Of a DNA stretch of 64,000 nucleotides, positions 1-8,163 are shown piece by piece. Position 1 is the first letter of the stretch. Each line of letters starts with the position of its first letter. The notes under the pieces are model-generated. The model saw only the letters and a list, made by a program, of their open reading frames with translations. It was not told the origin of the DNA and searched no databases. The DNA is from Kribbella italica. GTDB taxonomy: Bacteria; Actinomycetota; Actinomycetes; Propionibacteriales; Kribbellaceae. Location of the stretch: positions 6,386,001-6,450,000 of the forward strand of contig NZ_JACHMY010000001.1 of the NCBI RefSeq assembly GCF_014205135.1, read 5' to 3'. The position numbers and the translations under genes were made by a program.

Positions 1-101
1 AGCACGACGACGAGCGCGAGGGCGATCAGCCACTTGCGCCGGTGCCGGTGGATCACCCGGTCGGCGATCATGGCGTCGATGACGTCGTCGAGACTTTCCA
101 C
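1..101 (-). CDS. N-terminal fragment of a membrane protein (cut by window edge)
   Basis: Only the first 33 codons are inside the window. The reading frame starts with GTG at 101 and runs leftward off the edge. The visible N-terminus is acidic (MESLDDVIDAMIADRV), followed by a basic patch (HRHRRKW) and then a run of Leu, Ile, Ala and Val that looks like the start of a membrane anchor from about residue 21. It is divergent from gyrB. The family cannot be named from this fragment, and the start is not backed by a clear ribosome binding site. Confidence 0.5.
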   Translation of the reverse strand, partial: MESLDDVIDAMIADRVIHRHRRKWLIALALVVV

Positions 102-467
102 GGCAGCGATCTTAGGGGGCCACGGGTGCGCCGGCTCCCGGCGTTGCTCGTCTCGGAAACCAGACGGTCAGTGGTGACCCGGCCAAAAGGCACTGAGCGG
201 CCGTGAGCGCTTTCCGGGCCCCCACCCGCGAGAGGGGACATGGTGACGAGGGAGAAAAGACGCCCTGACCCGAGTTTCGGCCGCCGCATGGCAGGTTCTG
301 CTTCGCTCGACGGGTAGACTGGAGGGGTTGAGAGCGCCGCACCTGCCAGATCTGCTCAGGACCGTACTGAGGTTCCCCTCAGTATCTCCCGCAGCAGGCC
401 GGTCAGGGGCGGCGTCCACTGTGCATCGATGCCCCGTTGACGCGGGGTCCGAGGAGGACAACAGCCG
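102..467 (+). promoter_or_regulatory. gyrB upstream region and leader with two hairpins
   Basis: No convincing gene lies in this stretch. A -10-like TAGACT is at 315-320, without a good -35. Downstream of it are a perfect 8-bp stem with a 4-base loop (365-372 with 377-384, TACTGAGG/CCTCAGTA) and a 5-bp CCCCG/CGGGG hairpin at 432-447. The second hairpin lies directly before the GAGGAGG ribosome binding site at 451-457. Promoter position and any control by the hairpins are inference. Confidence 0.4.
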
Positions 468-2507
468 GTGACCGACGAGCCGACCGAGACCGACGCCATC
501 CCGTCCGCCGACAGCACCGGCACCGAAGAGGCACCGCTGACCGAGATCGTGTCCAGCGTCGTGGAGCGGGAGTACGACGCCAGCGCGATCCAGGTCCTCG
601 AGGGCCTCGACGCCGTCCGGAAACGGCCGGGCATGTACATCGGGTCCACCGGTGAACGCGGTCTGCACCACCTGGTCTACGAGGTGGTCGACAACGCCGT
701 GGACGAGGCCCTGGCCGGGTACTGCGACAAGATCGTCATCACCCTGCTGGCCGACGGTGGCGTCCGCGTCGTCGACAACGGCCGCGGCATCCCGGTCGGC
801 ATCGTCGAGTCCGAGGGCAAGCCGGCCGTCACCGTCGTGCTGACCGTCCTGCACGCCGGCGGCAAGTTCGGCGGCGGTGGGTACAAAGTGTCCGGTGGTC
901 TGCACGGCGTGGGTGTCTCCGTCGTGAACGCGCTGTCCAGCCGGCTGCAGGTCGACGTCAACACCGGCGGCAAGGCCTACACCCAGTCCTTCACCGTCGG
1001 CGTCCCGGACGAGGACCTCGCCGAGGTCGGTACGTCGGACTCCACCGGCACCACGATCACGTTCTGGCCCAGCGCGGACGTGTTCGAGACGACGGTCTAC
1101 TCGTACGAGACGCTGTCCACCCGCTTCCGCGAGTACGCCTTCCTGAACAAGGGCCTCGAGCTGGTCATCCGCGACGAGCGCCCGGACCACACCGAGGACG
1201 GCAACCCGGCCGAGATGTCGTTCAAGTACGACGACGGCCTGGTCGACTACGTGAAGTACCTGACCGGCATCCGCGAGACCGTGCACAACAACGTGATCGC
1301 GTTCGAGGCCGCGCAGGGCGACGACAGCCTGAGCCTCGAGGTCGCGATGCAGTGGAGCGGCTCGTTCCAGGAGTCGGTGCACACCTTCGCGAACGCGATC
1401 AACACCCACGAGGGCGGCACGCACGAAGAGGGCTTCCGGGCCGCGCTCACCTCGCTGGTCAACTCGTTCGGCGAGGACCAGGGGATGATCAAGAAGAAGG
1501 AGGACAGGCTCACCGGTGACGACATCCGCGAGGGCCTGACCGCGATCATCTCGGTCAAGCTGGGCAACCCGCAGTTCGAGGGCCAGACCAAGACCAAGCT
1601 CGGCAACACCGAGGTCAAGGGCTTCGTCCAGCGGGTGGTGAACGACCGGCTCGGCGCGTGGTTCGAGCAAAACCCGCAGGAGGGTCGCGAGATCATCCGC
1701 AAGGCGACCGCGGCCGCGAGTGCCCGGCTGGCCGCCCGCAAGGCGCGCGACCTGGCCCGCAACCGCAAGGGCCTGCTCGGGGGCGGCGGTCTGCCGGGCA
1801 AGCTGTCCGACTGCCAGTCGACCAACCCGGAGGAGTGCGAGGTCTACATCGTCGAGGGTGACTCGGCCGGTGGCTCCGCGAAGGGTGGGCGGGACCCGAA
1901 GTTCCAGGCCATCCTGCCGATCCGAGGCAAGATCCTGAACGTCGAGAAGGCCCGGATCGACAAGGTCCTGCAGAACAACGAGGTCCAGGCGATCATCTCC
2001 GCGCTCGGGACCGGGATCCACGAGGACTTCGACGAGGAGAAGCTGCGGTACCACAAGATCGTGATCATGGCCGACGCCGACGTCGACGGCCAGCACATCC
2101 GGACCCTGCTGCTCACCCTGCTGTTCCGCTTCATGCGGCCGCTGATCGAGCGCGGTCACGTGTACGCCGCCCAGCCGCCGCTGTACAAGCTGCGCTGGAG
2201 CAACTCCCCGCACGAGCTGGCCTACACCGAGCGGGAGAAGGACGGCCTGATCGCGGCCGGTGCCGAGGCCGGCAAGAAGTTCCCCAAGGAGAACGCCACC
2301 CAGCGGTACAAGGGTCTGGGCGAGATGAACCCGCAGGAGCTGTGGGAGACCACGATGGACCCGGCCAACCGGGTGCTGCTGCAGATCACCCTGGACGACG
2401 CGGCCCGCGCGGACGAGACGTTCGCGACGCTGATGGGCGACGACATCGAGGCGCGCCGCAACTTCATCCAGCGCAACGCCAAGGACGTCCGCTTCCTCGA
2501 CATCTGA
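468..2507 (+). CDS. gyrB: DNA gyrase subunit B
   Basis: ATPase subunit of DNA gyrase, which introduces negative supercoils as an A2B2 complex. The 679-residue protein has the normal order: GHKL ATPase domain (EVVDNAVDEALAG near residues 72-84, then the DNGRGIP motif), transducer domain, and a Toprim domain with EGDSAGGSA near 461-469 and the metal-binding DADVDG near 535. It ends in the usual KDVRFLDI. The GTG start is chosen because GAGGAGG lies about ten bases upstream and the preceding sequence is not gyrase-like. gyrA follows after 94 bases on the same strand. Confidence 0.98.
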   Translation: MTDEPTETDAIPSADSTGTEEAPLTEIVSSVVEREYDASAIQVLEGLDAVRKRPGMYIGSTGERGLHHLVYEVVDNAVDEALAGYCDKIVITLLADGGVRVVDNGRGIPVGIVESEGKPAVTVVLTVLHAGGKFGGGGYKVSGGLHGVGVSVVNALSSRLQVDVNTGGKAYTQSFTVGVPDEDLAEVGTSDSTGTTITFWPSADVFETTVYSYETLSTRFREYAFLNKGLELVIRDERPDHTEDGNPAEMSFKYDDGLVDYVKYLTGIRETVHNNVIAFEAAQGDDSLSLEVAMQWSGSFQESVHTFANAINTHEGGTHEEGFRAALTSLVNSFGEDQGMIKKKEDRLTGDDIREGLTAIISVKLGNPQFEGQTKTKLGNTEVKGFVQRVVNDRLGAWFEQNPQEGREIIRKATAAASARLAARKARDLARNRKGLLGGGGLPGKLSDCQSTNPEECEVYIVEGDSAGGSAKGGRDPKFQAILPIRGKILNVEKARIDKVLQNNEVQAIISALGTGIHEDFDEEKLRYHKIVIMADADVDGQHIRTLLLTLLFRFMRPLIERGHVYAAQPPLYKLRWSNSPHELAYTEREKDGLIAAGAEAGKKFPKENATQRYKGLGEMNPQELWETTMDPANRVLLQITLDDAARADETFATLMGDDIEARRNFIQRNAKDVRFLDI

Positions 2508-2515
2508 GCGCCCGG

Positions 2516-2544
2516 CCGGCTCCGGTACGTCGTACCGGAGCCGG
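2516..2544. promoter_or_regulatory. Intercistronic hairpin between gyrB and gyrA
   Basis: A perfect 13-bp inverted repeat (2516-2528 with 2532-2544) with a three-base loop, beginning eight bases after the gyrB stop codon. It is as stable as a terminator stem but is not followed by a T run. It could act as an attenuator, an mRNA 3' end or an RNA-processing signal that uncouples gyrB from gyrA. Confidence 0.6.
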
Positions 2545-2601
2545 TTCCCAGCGCCGACCTCACCGACGTACGACGTCTGAACCGAACGGGACGAGCTTCA
2601 C

Positions 2602-5256
2602 ATGACCGAGACCCCCATTTCACCGGGACACGACCGGATCGAGCCCCTCGATCTGCAGACGGAGATGCAGCAGTCGTACCTCGACTACGCGATGGCCGTG
2701 ATCGTCGGCCGCGCGCTGCCCGAGGTGCGCGACGGACTGAAGCCGGTGCACCGGCGGATCCTCTACGCGATGTACGACGGCGGCTACCGCCCGGACCGCG
2801 GCTTCTCCAAGTGCTCCCGCATCGTCGGTGACGTGATGGGTCAGTACCACCCGCACGGCGACTCGGCGATCTACGACACCCTGGTCCGGCTCGCGCAGCC
2901 GTGGGTGATGCGCGCGCCGATGATCCAGAGCCAGGGCAACTTCGGTTCCCCGGGCAACGACCCGGCCGCCGCCATGCGGTACACGGAGTGCCGGCTTGCT
3001 CCGCTGGCGATGGAGATGGTGCGCGACATCGACCAGGAGACGGTCGACTTCCGCCCCAACTACGACGGCCGCTCGCAGGAGCCGGTGATCCTGCCGGCCC
3101 GCTTCCCGAACCTGCTGGTCAACGGCTCGGCCGGCATCGCGGTCGGGATGGCGACCCAGATCCCGCCGCACAACCTGCGCGAGGTCGCCGCGGCCGCGAA
3201 CTGGTGCCTCGAGCACCCGGACGCGACCCAGGAAGAGGTCCTGGCCGCGTGCATGGAGAACATCAAGGGCCCGGACTTCCCGAACGGCGCCCTGATCGTC
3301 GGCTACAAGGGCATCGACGACGCCTACCGCACCGGTCGTGGCTCGGTCACGATGCGCGCGGTGGTCGACATCGAGGAGGACGCCAAGGGCCGGACCAGCC
3401 TGGTCGTCAGCCAGCTGCCGTACATGGTCAACCCGGACAACCTGGCGCAGAAGATCGCCGAGCTGGTGAACACCGGCAAGATGACCGGGATCGCCGACAT
3501 CCGCGACGACACCTCGTCGCGGACCGGCCAGCGCCTGGTGATCGTGCTGAAGCGGGACGCGCAGCCGCGCGTCGTACTGAACAACCTCTACAAGCACACG
3601 CAGCTGCAGGACACCTTCGGCTGCAACATGCTCGCGCTGGTCGACGGCGTCCCGCGCACGCTCAGCGTGGACCTGTTCATCACGCACTGGATCGACCACC
3701 AGATCGAGGTCATCCAGCGGCGGACCCGGTACCGCCTGCGTGAGGCCGAGAAGAACGCGCACATCTTCCGCGGGTACGTGAAGGCGCTGGACGCGCTCGA
3801 CGAGGTGATCGCGCTGATCCGGCGCAGCCCCGACGTCGAAGAGGCGCGCCAGGGCCTGATCAGCCTGCTGGACATCGACGAGACGCAGGCCCAGGCGATC
3901 CTGGACATGCAGCTGCGCCGGCTGGCCGCCCTGGAGCGGCAGAAGATCGTCGACCGGCTGACCGAGCTCGAGGCCGTCATCGCCGACCTCGAGGACATCC
4001 TGGCCGACCCGGTCCGGCAGCGGCACATCGTCCGCGACGAGCTGGCCGAGATCGTCGAGAAGTTCGGCGACGACCGGCGTACGCAGATCATCGCAGCCGA
4101 CGGCGACCTGTCCGTGCAGGACCTGGTGCCGGACGAGGACGTCGTGGTGACGATCACCCGCGGCGGCTACGCCAAGCGCACCAAGACCGACCTGTACCGG
4201 ACGCAGAACCGCGGCGGCAAGGGCGTCCGTGGCGCGACGATGCGGGCCGAGGACGAGATCGGCCACTTCTTCGCCACCACGAACCACCACTGGATGCTGT
4301 TCTTCACCACCAAGGGCCGGGTCTACCGGGCCAAGGTGTGGCAGCTGCCGGAGTCCGCCCGCGACGCCAAGGGCTCGCACGTCGCCGGCCTGCTCTCGTT
4401 CCAGCCGGACGAGGAGATCGCTCAGGTCCTGACGCTGCGCGACTACGAGCAGAGCGACTACCTGGTCCTGGCGACGCGGCGCGGCCTGGTCAAGAAGACG
4501 GCGCTGACCGACTACGACTCGGCCCGGCAGAGCGGCATCATCGCGGTGAACTTCCGCGAGGACGACGACGAGCTGATCGGCGCCGACCTGGCGACCGCCG
4601 ACGACGACCTGCTGCTGGTCTCCCGCAAGGGCCAGTCGATCCGCTTCACCGCGAACGACGAGCAGCTGCGGCCGATGGGCCGGGCCACCTCCGGTGTCAC
4701 CGGGATGAAGTTCCGCGAGGGCGACGAGCTGCTCTCGATGTCGGTGATCCGGGCCGGCTCGGAGGAGGACGCGCAGTACGTCTTCACCGTCACCGGAGCC
4801 GGGTACGCCAAGCGCAGCCGGGTGTCGGAGTACCGGCAGCAGGGCCGTGGCGGTCTGGGCATCAAGGCGGTCAAGCTGAACGACGAGCGCGGTTCGCTGG
4901 TCGGTGCGCTGATCGTGGTCGACGCCGACCAGGTGCTCGCGATCAAGAGCAGCGGCCAGGTCGTGCGCAGCCGGGTGGACAGCGTGCCGGTCAAGGGCCG
5001 CGACACGATGGGGGTCCGGTTCGCCGGTGTCGGCGAGTCCGACGCGGTGGTCGCGATCGCGCGCAACACCGATCTCACCGTCAGTGACGAGGAGCTCGAC
5101 GAGGCGGGCGAGCCTGTCACCGAAGGTGCCCAGGATGTGGACGCAGCGACAACCGAAACCGCCCCTGAGAGCGTCAAGAATGATGACCAGCATTCGACTG
5201 ACGTCGAGGGCACGGCTACCGTCGAAGACGACGACGCCGGCCAGGAGGGCATCTGA
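2602..5256 (+). CDS. gyrA: DNA gyrase subunit A
   Basis: Breakage-reunion subunit of DNA gyrase, 884 residues. The catalytic tyrosine is in RYTECRL (Tyr127). The quinolone-determining stretch reads HGDSAIYDT around residues 86-93, with Ser88 and Asp92 in the residues expected for a drug-sensitive enzyme. The GyrA-box is present as QNRGGKG in the C-terminal beta-pinwheel. The last 70 residues or so are acidic and low-complexity, an extension seen in several actinobacterial GyrA proteins. The ribosome binding site is weak. The stop codon overlaps the ATG of the next gene by one base, so the downstream DUF3566 gene is probably translated in the same operon. Confidence 0.98.
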   Translation: MTETPISPGHDRIEPLDLQTEMQQSYLDYAMAVIVGRALPEVRDGLKPVHRRILYAMYDGGYRPDRGFSKCSRIVGDVMGQYHPHGDSAIYDTLVRLAQPWVMRAPMIQSQGNFGSPGNDPAAAMRYTECRLAPLAMEMVRDIDQETVDFRPNYDGRSQEPVILPARFPNLLVNGSAGIAVGMATQIPPHNLREVAAAANWCLEHPDATQEEVLAACMENIKGPDFPNGALIVGYKGIDDAYRTGRGSVTMRAVVDIEEDAKGRTSLVVSQLPYMVNPDNLAQKIAELVNTGKMTGIADIRDDTSSRTGQRLVIVLKRDAQPRVVLNNLYKHTQLQDTFGCNMLALVDGVPRTLSVDLFITHWIDHQIEVIQRRTRYRLREAEKNAHIFRGYVKALDALDEVIALIRRSPDVEEARQGLISLLDIDETQAQAILDMQLRRLAALERQKIVDRLTELEAVIADLEDILADPVRQRHIVRDELAEIVEKFGDDRRTQIIAADGDLSVQDLVPDEDVVVTITRGGYAKRTKTDLYRTQNRGGKGVRGATMRAEDEIGHFFATTNHHWMLFFTTKGRVYRAKVWQLPESARDAKGSHVAGLLSFQPDEEIAQVLTLRDYEQSDYLVLATRRGLVKKTALTDYDSARQSGIIAVNFREDDDELIGADLATADDDLLLVSRKGQSIRFTANDEQLRPMGRATSGVTGMKFREGDELLSMSVIRAGSEEDAQYVFTVTGAGYAKRSRVSEYRQQGRGGLGIKAVKLNDERGSLVGALIVVDADQVLAIKSSGQVVRSRVDSVPVKGRDTMGVRFAGVGESDAVVAIARNTDLTVSDEELDEAGEPVTEGAQDVDAATTETAPESVKNDDQHSTDVEGTATVEDDDAGQEGI

Positions 5257-6269
5257 TGACCAACCGCTCGAGGCCGAACTGGCCTGATGGGGCGGACAGC
5301 GCCAAGTCCCGACCGCCGCAAAGTGGCAACGGGAAGGCCGCGTCCACCCCACCGGCCACACCGGCCTCCAACGGTCGTACCAACGGCTCCCAGCCGCGAC
5401 CGGCGAGCCCGAACGGCCCGGCCGACCCCCGTTCCGGGGATCCGCGGGCCGCGGGCCGCCCGGCAGCCCAGCCCGGTACGCCGGCCCGGCCGCCGCAGCA
5501 GCCGCCGGTGCGCCCGGTGTCCAAGCCGGCCCCGGCGCCTTCTCAGGCGGGTCGCCCGGCGCCGAGCACGCCTGGGCGTCCGGAGCAGCGGCTGCCAAGT
5601 GGCGGCACGGCCGGCTCGACGCCTGGCGTCAGCCCGGCTCGTACCGGTTCGCCGGCTCGGGCTACCGGTACGCCGGTTGGCGGCGCCGGCGCTGCGGCGA
5701 AGGTGGGCACGACGCCCGCCACCCCGTCGTACGGGCAGACCGGGAAGGTGAGCACGCCGGGCAAGGGCGAGAGCTTCGGGGACCGGGTCAGCGCGGCGAA
5801 GGCGGCCGTGCTGGAGAAGGCCGCCGCGGTCAAGGACGCGGCCGCCGACAAGACCCGCGCCGCCGAAGACACCGAGCCGGTCGCCCGGTCACGCGGCCAG
5901 GTCCGCAAGGCCCGGCTGCGGCTGTCCCGGGTCGATCCCTGGTCGGTGATGAAGACGGCGTTCCTGCTGTCGATCGCGTTCGGCATCGTGACCTGGGTCG
6001 CGGTGTTCATCGTCTGGTCGGCGATCGGCGCGGCCGGCGTGTTCGACAACATCAACAACACCGTCACCGAGGTGCTCGGCACCCCGGCGGCCGAGCCGTT
6101 CGACATCGAGAACTACGTCAACACCGGCAAGGTGATGGGCTTCACCACCCTGCTGGCCTGCGCCGACGTGCTGATCATCACGGCACTGGCGACGCTCGGA
6201 TCCTTCCTCTACAACATCGCCGCCACGCTGCTCGGCGGCCTCGAAGTGACGCTCGCGTCCGAGGACTGA
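5256..6269 (+). CDS. DUF3566 membrane protein downstream of gyrA
   Basis: A 337-residue protein of the actinobacterial DUF3566 family, which typically lies directly downstream of gyrA. The first 220 residues are Pro/Ala/Gly-rich and probably disordered and cytoplasmic. The conserved domain follows, with membrane segments near 233-262 and 300-330 around the motif GVFDNINNTVTEVLG. The start ATG overlaps the gyrA stop (TGATG). A strong hairpin terminator follows. No biochemical function is established that I can name; position and conservation suggest a role in the cell envelope. Confidence 0.9.
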   Translation: MTNRSRPNWPDGADSAKSRPPQSGNGKAASTPPATPASNGRTNGSQPRPASPNGPADPRSGDPRAAGRPAAQPGTPARPPQQPPVRPVSKPAPAPSQAGRPAPSTPGRPEQRLPSGGTAGSTPGVSPARTGSPARATGTPVGGAGAAAKVGTTPATPSYGQTGKVSTPGKGESFGDRVSAAKAAVLEKAAAVKDAAADKTRAAEDTEPVARSRGQVRKARLRLSRVDPWSVMKTAFLLSIAFGIVTWVAVFIVWSAIGAAGVFDNINNTVTEVLGTPAAEPFDIENYVNTGKVMGFTTLLACADVLIITALATLGSFLYNIAATLLGGLEVTLASED

Positions 6270-6287
6270 GCCGCTCCCGCGAACGCC

Positions 6288-6318
6288 TCCGATCGGGCCT
6301 CCCGCAGGCCCGATCGGA
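6288..6318 (+). terminator. Rho-independent-like terminator of the gyrase operon
   Basis: Perfect 13-bp inverted repeat (6288-6300 with 6306-6318), five-base loop, followed by TTT, 18 bases after the DUF3566 stop codon. It separates the gyrase operon from the tRNA genes. Confidence 0.8.
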
Positions 6319-6343
6319 TTTGGGAGTCGGGCCCTCGGTGCGG

Positions 6344-6349
6344 TAATCT
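6344..6349 (+). promoter_or_regulatory. Probable -10 box of tRNA-Ile
   Basis: TAATCT lies 25 bases before the mature 5' end of tRNA-Ile and after the gyrase operon terminator. No matching -35 is obvious, so this is tentative. Confidence 0.35.
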
Positions 6350-6374
6350 CTCTCCGGTTCGACCCCGCAAGTGC

Positions 6375-6448
6375 GGGCCTATAGCTCAGTTGGTTAGAGC
6401 GCTGCCCTGATAAGGCAGAGGTCACTGGTTCAAATCCAGTTAGGCCCA
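6375..6448 (+). tRNA. tRNA-Ile (GAT)
   Basis: 74 bases fold as a cloverleaf: acceptor GGGCCTA/TAGGCCC, D-arm GCTC/GAGC, anticodon stem CTGCC/GGCAG with loop CTGATAA (anticodon GAT), T-arm ACTGG/CCAGT with TTCAAAT. Only the first A of the CCA tail is encoded. The gyrA / tRNA-Ile / tRNA-Ala order is typical of Actinobacteria. Confidence 0.98.
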
Positions 6449-6483
6449 CAAAACCCTGATCGACGCCGATCCAAGGAGTCCCG

Positions 6484-6615
6484 GTGCTGAAGAAGATTCT
6501 GCTGGTACTGCTGGCGAGTGTCGGTGGATACTTCGTCTACAAGAAGACCCAGCAGGCCCGCGCCGAGCAGGACCTCTGGGCCGAGGCCGTCGACCCGGTC
6601 ACCCCGGGCCGCTGA
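6484..6615 (+). CDS. DLW-39 family small protein
   Basis: A 43-residue protein starting at GTG with a good AAGGAG ribosome binding site at 6473-6478. It has one hydrophobic segment near the N-terminus (LLVLLASVGGYFVY), a basic patch KK, and the family signature EQDLWAEA in the second half. The DLW-39 family is named after the Asp-Leu-Trp motif and is found at this place between the tRNA-Ile and tRNA-Ala genes near gyrA in Actinobacteria. Its function is unknown. It is probably a single-pass membrane peptide. Confidence 0.9.
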   Translation: MLKKILLVLLASVGGYFVYKKTQQARAEQDLWAEAVDPVTPGR

Positions 6616-6625
6616 TCACCCCCAC

Positions 6626-6698
6626 GGGGGCGTAGCTCAACTGGCAGAGCACTGCCTTTGCAAGGCAGGGGTTAGGGGTTCGAGTCCCCTCGTCTCCA
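6626..6698 (+). tRNA. tRNA-Ala (TGC)
   Basis: 73 bases: acceptor GGGGGCG/CGTCTCC (with two G-T pairs), D-arm GCTC/GAGC, anticodon stem CTGCC/GGCAG with loop TTTGCAA (anticodon TGC), T-arm AGGGG/CCCCT with TTCGAGT. Its 3' part and downstream flank are repeated about 1.2 kb further on, as at an integration site. Confidence 0.97.
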
Positions 6699-6711
6699 CC
6701 GAGTACTTTTC
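6675..6711 (+). repeat. Direct repeat, copy 1 (tRNA-Ala 3' end plus flank; att-like)
   Basis: 37 bases identical to 7876-7912. The repeat starts in the T-arm of tRNA-Ala and runs 13 bases past its end; lower-level similarity extends further to about 6729 (one mismatch in the next 17 bases). This is what a tRNA-targeted integration site looks like. Confidence 0.8.
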
Positions 6712-6783
6712 ATCCCACGCGAGCTCCGCAGCCGCCTTCCGTCGCTGCGCTCCTCCAGGCGACAGCTACGCGTGCTCCCACCC

Positions 6784-6840
6784 ACCCTGAGGTGTGCGCG
6801 CTGGCGCGCGGGTGGCGGGCTATCGCCCGCTTCGACCACT
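6784..6840. repeat. Hairpin (REP-like) repeat, copy 1
   Basis: One of three related copies about 57 bases long. Its core is a perfect 6-bp stem with a TATC loop (GCGGGC/GCCCGC, 6815-6830), preceded by a GCGCGC-rich arm and followed by a conserved GACCACT. Confidence 0.6.
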
Positions 6841-6945
6841 TGCACACGTCCGGCCGATCGGCGTTTGTCACCCGGCGCCGGCATCTTCCCCACGCGTCCG
6901 CTACGCCCGCTCCTTCGTCGCGTGCTACGCGGCCGCTCCCGCCCC

Positions 6946-7001
6946 ACCGAGGTTGGCGCGCTGGCGAGCGCAGTGGCGGGCTATCGCCCGCGGTGACCAC
7001 T
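6946..7001. repeat. Hairpin (REP-like) repeat, copy 2
   Basis: Second copy; the core GCGGGC-TATC-GCCCGC (6976-6991) is identical to copy 1, and the flanks match at most positions, including the trailing GACCACT. Confidence 0.6.
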
Positions 7002-7173
7002 CGCGGGATCCCCAGTGGACTTGGCCAGTCGTCCCGCCAGAGGCGTACCTACGGGATCGGCAAGCCGACTCTTGACCGCGCCGCGCTGGCCTGGGGTTGG
7101 CAGCTGTCAGGGACGGGGCAGATATGGAGATCGAACTGACCGGACACACCGCGATCTGGCTACCCTCTCCGGG

Positions 7174-7737
7174 GTGACGCCCATCGAGTGGCCAGTGAGC
7201 ACCGAACGTCTATCTCTCCGCGGCTACAAGCCAGACGATCTAGATGCCTTGTGGGCCTACGAACAGCTCCCCCAGGTCCAGCGCTGGCTCGGCTGGGCAC
7301 CGCGCACGCGCGACGAACTCCGCGACGCGATGGAGAGCAAGTCGAGCAACACCACACACGTCATGGTTCGTCTTGCCTCCACGGTCATCGGTCACATCAT
7401 GGTCATGCCGCGCGACAGTTGGGCGCAGATGGATGTCGCGATCCGCGCCAAGGGCTTGGAGGCCGAACTTGGATGGATGTTCGACCCGACATATGGAGGA
7501 CAGGGCTACGCCACCGAAGCCGTCAGAGCCACCATCGAACTGTGCTTCGACCAGCTCAAGCTGCGGCGGATTCACGCCGGATGCTTCGCCGATAACACCG
7601 CGTCGTGGCGTCTCATGGAACGCCTTGGTCTGCGCCGTGAAGAACACAGCCGTTCCACTGCTTTGCACCGCGATGGCACTTGGCACGACGGCTTCACCTA
7701 CGCAGTGCTCCGCGAAGAATGGCCCACGAGCCCCTGA
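7174..7737 (+). CDS. GNAT family N-acetyltransferase (RimJ/RimL-like)
   Basis: A 187-residue acetyltransferase, probably acetyl-CoA dependent and acting on an amino group. The start of the RimJ/RimL type is seen in TERLSLRGYKPDDLDALW, the acetyl-CoA loop in YGGQGYATEAVRA and the C-terminal part in NTASWRLMERLGLRREEH. GTG at 7174 is chosen because a TACCCT -10 box at 7161-7166 ends seven bases before it, which implies a leaderless mRNA; GTG 7195 is an alternative. The gene uses many codons that are rare in its neighbours (CTA, TCT, ACA, GGA) and lies between the two att-like repeats, so it looks acquired. The substrate is unknown. Confidence 0.8.
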   Translation: MTPIEWPVSTERLSLRGYKPDDLDALWAYEQLPQVQRWLGWAPRTRDELRDAMESKSSNTTHVMVRLASTVIGHIMVMPRDSWAQMDVAIRAKGLEAELGWMFDPTYGGQGYATEAVRATIELCFDQLKLRRIHAGCFADNTASWRLMERLGLRREEHSRSTALHRDGTWHDGFTYAVLREEWPTSP

Positions 7738-7825
7738 CCTGATCAGGACATCGCGTGCCCTCCGCGTGCCCCAACGAGAACGTGCCAGCGGGCTCAACCG
7801 GTCGAGCCCACGCTTGACGGCCCAC

Positions 7826-7899
7826 CGCTCAGGTCACCGGGAGCGCTACAACCGCCTTCGCGAGGCAGGGGTTGGGGGGTTCGAGTCCCCTCGTCTCCA
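7826..7899 (+). pseudogene. Degenerate tRNA-Ala copy
   Basis: The 3' half matches tRNA-Ala closely (anticodon arm CCGCC-TTCGCGA-GGCAG, T-loop TTCGAGT, and CGTCTCCA at the end), but the 5' acceptor strand is missing, extra bases lie between D-arm and anticodon arm, and the T-stem region has a one-base insertion. It could not fold as a normal tRNA. The anticodon position would read CGC. Confidence 0.65.
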
Positions 7900-7912
7900 C
7901 CGAGTACTTTTC
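7876..7912 (+). repeat. Direct repeat, copy 2 (att-like)
   Basis: Identical to 6675-6711 over 37 bases. The pair brackets about 1.16 kb with the GNAT gene. No integrase or recombinase gene is seen between or near the copies. Confidence 0.8.
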
Positions 7913-7933
7913 GTCCCACGCGAGCTCCGGCCC

Positions 7934-7990
7934 ACCCGGAGTTGTGCGCTCGCGCGCGAGCGGTGGGCTCTCGCCCCGCGGTGACCACCC
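7934..7990. repeat. Hairpin (REP-like) repeat, copy 3
   Basis: Third, more diverged copy; the core is GGGC-TCTC-GCCC and the trailing GTGACCAC is kept. It follows the second tRNA-Ala remnant, as copies 1 and 2 follow the true tRNA-Ala. Confidence 0.5.
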
Positions 7991-8163
7991 GCGTGGTCCG
8001 GCGGGTTGGCCAATCTTCCTGGGCCGCCGACAGTCTCCAAGATCCCGCGAAGCCCGCCGGTTAGCTCCGTCTTCCGTTGGCGGCGGGCCGATTGCGCATC
8101 ACCGCGGTTGCCAGTGGCTCGTAGTTCCTCTGCTTGGTCGCACCCTGATCGTACTGTTGGCGG

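Larger units (their letters stand above)
6699..7173. other. Non-coding stretch with hairpin repeats after tRNA-Ala
   Basis: No open frame here has family support or a start signal. The stretch holds the flank of the att-like repeat and two copies of a GC-rich hairpin repeat (6784-6840 and 6946-7001). The remaining sequence is unrecognised and could be decayed DNA. Confidence 0.6.
7738..8163. other. Non-coding stretch with tRNA-Ala remnant
   Basis: Holds a degenerate tRNA-Ala copy (about 7826-7899), the second att-like repeat and the third hairpin repeat. From about 8000 to 8150 I see nothing recognisable. TACTGT at 8152-8157 may be the -10 box of the next gene. Confidence 0.6.

Noticed and set aside
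168..2213. Long open frame on the minus strand over gyrB (681 codons)
   Set aside because: Shadow of gyrB: Arg/Leu/Val/Asp-rich low-complexity product, no start signals, no family features.
2620..5598. 992-codon minus-strand frame over gyrA
   Set aside because: Shadow frame typical of high-GC genes; gyrA on the plus strand is certain.
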